Shown piece after piece: positions 7,587 to 10,404 of a stretch of DNA of 10,404 nucleotides (within the stretch, counting starts at the first letter, position 1; every line of letters starts with the position of its first letter). This DNA comes from Lutibacter sp. (GTDB lineage: Bacteria; Bacteroidota; Bacteroidia; Flavobacteriales; Flavobacteriaceae): contig JAUVOS010000079.1 in the NCBI GenBank assembly GCA_030599055.1, positions 1 to 10,404 of the forward strand, written 5' to 3'. The notes under the pieces were generated by a model. It was not told the DNA's origin and made no database searches. It saw only the letters and a list, made by a program, of their open reading frames with translations. A program made the position numbers and the translations under genes.

Positions 7587-7594
7587 CAAATATA
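7587..7594 (-). promoter_or_regulatory. Bacteroidota -7 promoter element for the TM2 gene
   Basis: The minus strand reads TATATTTG, a full match to TAnnTTTG, ending 26 bp before the ATG at 7560. No TTG is found at the expected -33 spacing, where the heptamer repeat lies instead. Confidence 0.55.
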
Positions 7595-7612
7595 GTGCAT
7601 TCAATTAAGAAT

Positions 7613-7673
7613 TTAGAAGTTAGAAGTTAGAAATTAGAAGTATCTATTCACACTTTGAACTTCAGACTCCTAA
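7613..7673. repeat. Tandem TTAGAAG heptamers facing a degenerate inverted heptamer array
   Basis: Four 7-bp units run head to tail: TTAGAAG (7613), TTAGAAG (7620), TTAGAAA (7627) and TTAGAAG (7634). After 12 nt come three units of related inverse sequence, CTTTGAA (7653), CTTCAGA (7660) and CTCCTAA (7667); the inverse of the left unit is CTTCTAA. The element lies in the 203-bp region between the divergent TM2 and TrmH-family genes, upstream of both promoter boxes. TAG recurs every 7 bp and so appears in all three frames. Confidence 0.7.
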
Positions 7674-7683
7674 ATAACATTTA

Positions 7684-7722
7684 TAAAAACTAAAAGTCTT
7701 GCACTAAAGTGCGTAGTTTTTA
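7684..7722. repeat. Inverted repeat (possible hairpin) upstream of the TrmH-family gene
   Basis: TAAAAACTA (7684-7692) and TAGTTTTTA (7714-7722) form a perfect 9-bp inverted repeat. Within it, GCAC (7701-7704) and GTGC (7709-7712) form a 4-bp inner stem with loop TAAA, leaving 8 nt unpaired on one side only. It ends 27 bp before the -7 box of the TrmH-family gene and just before its possible -33 TTG. It could be an operator or a relic of a repeat; function unknown. Confidence 0.5.
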
Positions 7723-7729
7723 CTAACGA

Positions 7730-7756
7730 TTGAGACCAATAAAACATTTATCTTTG
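7730..7756 (+). promoter_or_regulatory. Bacteroidota promoter for the TrmH-family gene
   Basis: The -7 element TATCTTTG (7749-7756) fully matches TAnnTTTG. TTG at 7730-7732 lies 16 bp upstream, slightly closer than the usual 17-23 bp. The box ends only 7 bp before the ATG, so transcription would start at or within a few bases of the start codon. Confidence 0.6.
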
Positions 7757-7763
7757 CCACACA

Positions 7764-8294
7764 ATGAAGAAACTTCGAAATCACGAACTAGAACGTAAGA
7801 ATATTGCTGACTTCAAAGCCGCTGATAAAACGCCATTACTTGTCATTTTAGATAATATAAGAAGCTTGAACAACATTGGTTCTGTGTTTCGTACAAGTGA
7901 TGCTTTTCTGATAGAAAAGATTTATCTCTGTGGTATTACTGCTACGCCACCACATAAAGATATTCATAAAACAGCATTGGGTGCAACCGATTCGGTAGAT
8001 TGGGAATATGCTGATGACACTTTAAATCTCTTAGAAAATTTGCAAAAAGATGGTGTAAAAATAGTGAGTATCGAACAAGCAGATGATAGTATATCTCTTA
8101 ACGATTTTATGCTTAAAAAAGAACAAAAATATGCCGTTATTTTTGGAAATGAGGTCAAAGGCGTGCAACAAGCTGTCGTTTCTGCTTCTGATTACTGTGT
8201 TGAAATACCTCAATATGGTACCAAACACTCGTTTAATATATCTGTAAGCGTGGGAATTGTACTTTGGGATTTGTTTGGGAAGATAAACATATAA
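7764..8294 (+). CDS. TrmH/SpoU-family RNA 2'-O-methyltransferase
   Basis: A 176-residue protein carrying the three SPOUT motifs in order. Motif 1 is NIRSLNNIGSVFRTSDAF (31-48) with the conserved Asn and Arg43. Motif 2 is IFGNEVKGV (126-134). Motif 3 is IPQYGTKHSFNISVSVGI (148-165), which forms the knotted S-adenosylmethionine site with Asn158. The family methylates ribose 2'-OH groups in tRNA or rRNA. The length fits a single-domain member without the L30e-like N-terminal RNA-binding domain of RlmB types. The exact RNA target cannot be read from the sequence. A short basic N-terminal helix (KKLRNHELERKNIADFK) precedes the fold. Era follows 35 bp downstream on the same strand, with its own possible -7 box between them. 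Confidence 0.92.
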   Translation: MKKLRNHELERKNIADFKAADKTPLLVILDNIRSLNNIGSVFRTSDAFLIEKIYLCGITATPPHKDIHKTALGATDSVDWEYADDTLNLLENLQKDGVKIVSIEQADDSISLNDFMLKKEQKYAVIFGNEVKGVQQAVVSASDYCVEIPQYGTKHSFNISVSVGIVLWDLFGKINI

Positions 8295-8302
8295 TATAAT
8301 CG

Positions 8303-8310
8303 TATTTTTG
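8303..8310 (+). promoter_or_regulatory. Possible -7 promoter element for era
   Basis: TATTTTTG matches TAnnTTTG and ends 19 bp before the era ATG. The nearest upstream TTG (8275-8277) is 25 bp away, longer than usual, and the box lies in a T-rich stretch, so a chance match is possible. Era may also be read from the upstream promoter. Confidence 0.4.
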
Positions 8311-8329
8311 TGATTTAATAATTACTAGC

Positions 8330-9205
8330 ATGCACAAAGCCGGATTTGTAAATATCATTGGAAACCCAAACGTAGGAAAATCTACCTTGATGAATGCGTT
8401 AGTCGGTGAACATATTTCAATTATTACCAATAAAGCACAAACAACTAGACATCGTATTTTGGGTATTGTAAATTCGGATGATTATCAGATAATCTTTTCT
8501 GATACACCAGGAATAATCAAACCTGCTTACGAACTGCAAGAATCGATGATGAACTTTGTTAAATCTGCTTTTGAGGATGCCGATATTCTAATTTATATGG
8601 TGGAAATTGGTGAAAAAGGATTAAAAAATGAGGCTTTTTTTAATAAAATTAACCAATCAAAAATTCCGGTGTTACTTTTGTTAAATAAAATTGATAAATC
8701 AGATCAAGACTTTGTATTAAAGCAAGTTGCTTATTGGAAAGAAAAGCTTCCTCTAGCTGAGATCTTTCCAATTTCTGCTTTAGAAAATTTTAATCTCCAA
8801 ACTATTTTTGATAGAATTATAGAACTCCTACCTGAGTCACCTCCTTTTTATCCAAAAGACCAACTCACTGATAAAACCGAACGTTTTTTTGTCAATGAAA
8901 AAATCCGTGAAAAGATTTTAATGCATTATAAAAAGGAAATTCCTTATTCTGTTGAAGTAGATACCGAAGAGTTTTATGATGGAGAAAAATTGATAAAAAT
9001 CCGTTCTATCATTATGGTAGAACGCGAGACTCAAAAAGGGATTCTTATCGGTCATAAAGGTAAAGCACTAAAACGAGTCGGTACGGAAGCGCGAAAAGAT
9101 TTAGAAAAATTCTTTAAGAAAAAAGTCTTTTTAGAATTGTATGTCAAAGTCAATAAGAATTGGCGAAACGATGGGAAACAGTTGAAACGGTTTGGGTATA
9201 ATTAG
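8330..9205 (+). CDS. era: Ribosome-assembly GTPase Era
   Basis: A 291-residue protein of the normal Era length. GTPase motifs are complete: G1 GNPNVGKST (11-19), switch region NKAQTTRHR (34-42), G3 DTPG (58-61), G4 NKID (119-122) and G5 SAL (149-151). The C-terminal KH domain (about 205-280) includes GILIGHKGKALKRVG (237-251), the RNA-binding GxxG loop, and ends in the typical VKVNKNWRNDGKQLKRFGY (272-290). Era binds the 3' end of 16S rRNA during 30S subunit maturation and is usually essential. The ATG at 8330 starts the usual HKAGFVNIIGNPNVGKS sequence. Its TAG stop is the first TAG of a heptamer repeat, and it converges on the djlA-like gene. Confidence 0.97.
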   Translation: MHKAGFVNIIGNPNVGKSTLMNALVGEHISIITNKAQTTRHRILGIVNSDDYQIIFSDTPGIIKPAYELQESMMNFVKSAFEDADILIYMVEIGEKGLKNEAFFNKINQSKIPVLLLLNKIDKSDQDFVLKQVAYWKEKLPLAEIFPISALENFNLQTIFDRIIELLPESPPFYPKDQLTDKTERFFVNEKIREKILMHYKKEIPYSVEVDTEEFYDGEKLIKIRSIIMVERETQKGILIGHKGKALKRVGTEARKDLEKFFKKKVFLELYVKVNKNWRNDGKQLKRFGYN

Positions 9206-9314
9206 TTGGTAGTTGGTAGTCGGTAGTTTGCTGTTCAATTGATTACTGAATACTAAAGACTTGTACTAAAGACTAGAGACTAAAGACTAGAGACTAGAGA
9301 CTAAAAACCAACTA
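9203..9314. repeat. Two inverted heptamer arrays between era and the djlA-like gene
   Basis: The left array has four 7-bp units: TAGTTGG (9203), TAGTTGG (9210), TAGTCGG (9217) and TAGTTTG (9224). The right array has five: GACTAGA (9271), GACTAAA (9278), GACTAGA (9285), GACTAGA (9292) and GACTAAA (9299). The outer ends are a perfect 8-bp inverted repeat, TAGTTGGT (9203-9210) and ACCAACTA (9307-9314). Read on the other strand, the right array is a run of TAGTC-type heptamers, so the arms are partly complementary around a centre of about 40 nt. The outermost TAG is the stop codon of era on one side and of the djlA-like gene on the other. It may fold into a bidirectional hairpin at this convergent junction, but no standard terminator with a T-tract is seen. 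Confidence 0.75.
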
Positions 9315-10052
9315 CAATCCCCTTTCCGCCTGAATCGCTTCATAGGCTTTTTGAATGCGTTTAAACTTCTCTTCAGCGCCTTTTTGGTGTTCTTGTCCGA
9401 GATGACGAACTTTATCCGGATGGTATTTTTTTGCCATTTTTCGGTAGGCTTTCTTTAGCTCTTGATCTGTTGCGTTTTTTGAAATCTCCAATATTTTATA
9501 ATTCGCATCACTGCTATCATAAAACATGGCTTTAATAGAACTGTAATCACGTGAACTTATCCCTAAATAACTAGCTATTTGGCGAATTTTATTCTCTTCT
9601 AGATCATTGACGAATCCATCTGATTTTGCAATATTGAATAAAAAATGTACTAATTGTAATCGAGACGGATGGTCCATAAAACGTCGAATCTGCAAAGAAA
9701 TTTGACGTGTGGAAATATTGTTTTTACGAATAATTTCTTTAAATAATTTAAAGGCATTATTGGCACGTCTTTCTCCGTACATTGATATAAATTGTCTGCG
9801 TACAAATTCTTTTTCTCGTTCATCAACTTTTCCATCAGCTTTCATAACAATTGCGGCAAGAATTAGAAGAGAAACTTCAAAATCACCAGACTGTGTTTGA
9901 GGTTTTCTCCCTCTTTGATAGGGGTCAATTTTAATTTGTTCAAATTTAACACCATCGACAACAGTCCCTAAAATAAAACCAATAGCTGCTCCTATGGGTC
10001 CGCCAAAAGACCATCCTAAGGTTGCTCCTATCCACTTTGAAAAATTTGCCAT
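9312..10052 (-). CDS. djlA: DjlA-like co-chaperone: TerB-like domain plus C-terminal J domain
   Basis: A 246-residue protein. A glycine-rich hydrophobic N-terminal segment (about 8-33, WIGATLGWSFGGPIGAAIGF) is a likely membrane anchor. A TerB-like helical domain (about 57-175) follows, with ADGKVDEREKEFVRR (72-86) and a second acidic repeat, KSDGFVNDLEENKIRQIA (143-160). The J domain (about 184-244) carries the essential HPD tripeptide at 211-213 within KKYHPDKV. This order of anchor, TerB-like domain and J domain is that of DjlA, an inner-membrane co-chaperone that stimulates DnaK ATPase activity. The gene is divergent from an HD-domain gene and preceded by a -7 box at 10110-10103. Its stop codon lies in the inverted repeat shared with era. 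Confidence 0.92.
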   Translation of the reverse strand: MANFSKWIGATLGWSFGGPIGAAIGFILGTVVDGVKFEQIKIDPYQRGRKPQTQSGDFEVSLLILAAIVMKADGKVDEREKEFVRRQFISMYGERRANNAFKLFKEIIRKNNISTRQISLQIRRFMDHPSRLQLVHFLFNIAKSDGFVNDLEENKIRQIASYLGISSRDYSSIKAMFYDSSDANYKILEISKNATDQELKKAYRKMAKKYHPDKVRHLGQEHQKGAEEKFKRIQKAYEAIQAERGL

Positions 10053-10102
10053 CTTTTTTGTTAATCTGTTAGGGGTTGATGAATTATTGCATTAGTAAGG
10101 CG

Positions 10103-10110
10103 CAAATGTA
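10103..10110 (-). promoter_or_regulatory. Bacteroidota -7 promoter element for the djlA-like gene
   Basis: The minus strand reads TACATTTG, a full match to TAnnTTTG, ending 50 bp before the ATG. A TTG at the right -33 spacing is not evident. Confidence 0.5.
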
Positions 10111-10147
10111 TAAAAACAATTTGTTATTATTTAAACCTCACTTTTTG

Positions 10148-10155
10148 TATTTTAG
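10148..10155 (+). promoter_or_regulatory. Weak -7-like element before the HD-domain gene
   Basis: TATTTTAG matches TAnnTTTG at all but one fixed position, with TTG at 10121-10123, 24 bp upstream. It ends 4 bp before the ATG, which would make the transcript leaderless. The match is imperfect and the region is T-rich. Confidence 0.25.
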
Positions 10156-10159
10156 CTTT

Positions 10160-10404
10160 ATGAATAAAAAACAAGTAATTACAAACACCATTCTTTTTGT
10201 AAAAAAAACATTAAAAGATGCCGAAGGTGGTCATGATTGGTTTCATATTGAAAGAGTTTATAAAACTGCAATATTCATTTCTAAAACAGAAAATGTAGAT
10301 CCTTTTGTTGTATCCTTAGGAGCTCTATTACACGATATTGCAGATGCTAAATTTTATGATGGAGATGAGAGTATTGCTCCCAAATTAGCAAGAGAATTCT
10401 TAGA
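10160..10404 (+). CDS. HD-domain phosphohydrolase, C-terminus cut by window edge
   Basis: The frame opens at an ATG and runs off the right edge after 81 codons. The visible part has GGHDWFHIERVYKTA (23-37), supplying His29 as the likely first metal ligand, and SLGALLHDIADAKFYDGDES (52-71) with the HD pair His58-Asp59. This pattern, including 'HDWFHxxRV' and 'LLHDIxDxKF', matches the HD-domain hydrolase group that includes E. coli YedJ, which are metal-dependent phosphohydrolases acting on nucleotides or other phosphate esters. The last conserved Asp would lie beyond the edge. It is divergent from the djlA-like gene, 107 bp apart. Substrate unknown. Confidence 0.85.
   Translation, partial: MNKKQVITNTILFVKKTLKDAEGGHDWFHIERVYKTAIFISKTENVDPFVVSLGALLHDIADAKFYDGDESIAPKLAREFL

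Noticed and set aside
7964..8430. Three minus-strand frames of 64-65 codons
   Set aside because: They overlap the TrmH-family gene and the start of era on the opposite strand, with no motifs or promoter.
9650..9900. Short frames on both strands within the djlA-like gene
   Set aside because: They are out of frame with, or antisense to, the TerB-like domain, whose coding is clear.

Overview
The window is AT-rich DNA (roughly one third G+C by eye) from a member of the Bacteroidota, most likely class Flavobacteriia. Evidence for this: several genes are preceded by the Bacteroidota -7 promoter element TAnnTTTG and lack Shine-Dalgarno sequences; rnpA is not next to rpmH; and the gene complement (TrmH-family methyltransferase, Era, TerB/J-domain protein, DUF4349 lipoprotein and S41 peptidase after rnpA, and a large Bacteroidota-type protein I take to be DUF6909) is typical of marine or soil flavobacteria. 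No tRNA, rRNA, CRISPR array, transposase or phage gene is visible.

Layout. Positions 1-7560 are all read leftward. In order of transcription they hold a TM2-domain membrane protein (7560-7291), a spacer with a palindromic repeat, and a close-packed set of rnpA, a DUF4349 lipoprotein and a C-terminal processing peptidase (7006-4128). After a 121-bp spacer with a clear promoter box come a 562-residue protein with a nucleoside-phosphorylase-like C-terminal half (4006-2318), a Wzz-like chain-length regulator (2304-1243) and a Wzy/O-antigen-ligase-like polymerase (from 1114, running off the left edge). The left end is therefore probably the edge of a surface-polysaccharide locus. From 7764 rightward there is a TrmH-family RNA methyltransferase and Era. 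Era converges with a DjlA-like co-chaperone (10052-9312), which is divergent from an HD-domain phosphohydrolase cut by the right edge (10160 onward).

How the genes fit together. Most of the window is housekeeping: RNA maturation (RnpA, TrmH-family enzyme, Era in 30S assembly) and envelope protein quality control (Ctp, DUF4349 lipoprotein, DjlA). The left third turns to envelope polysaccharide polymerisation and its length control.

The least explained items are the DUF6909-type protein, whose C-terminal half carries nucleosidase-like motifs, and a set of structured intergenic repeats. Two of these (7613-7673 and 9203-9314) share one design: tandem 7-bp units facing an inverted array of 7-bp units. 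In the second, the first unit on each side supplies the stop codon of era or of the djlA-like gene. A third (7084-7168) is a palindromic element built from GCAAAG/CTTTGC motifs. No complete new defence or mobile system is evident.
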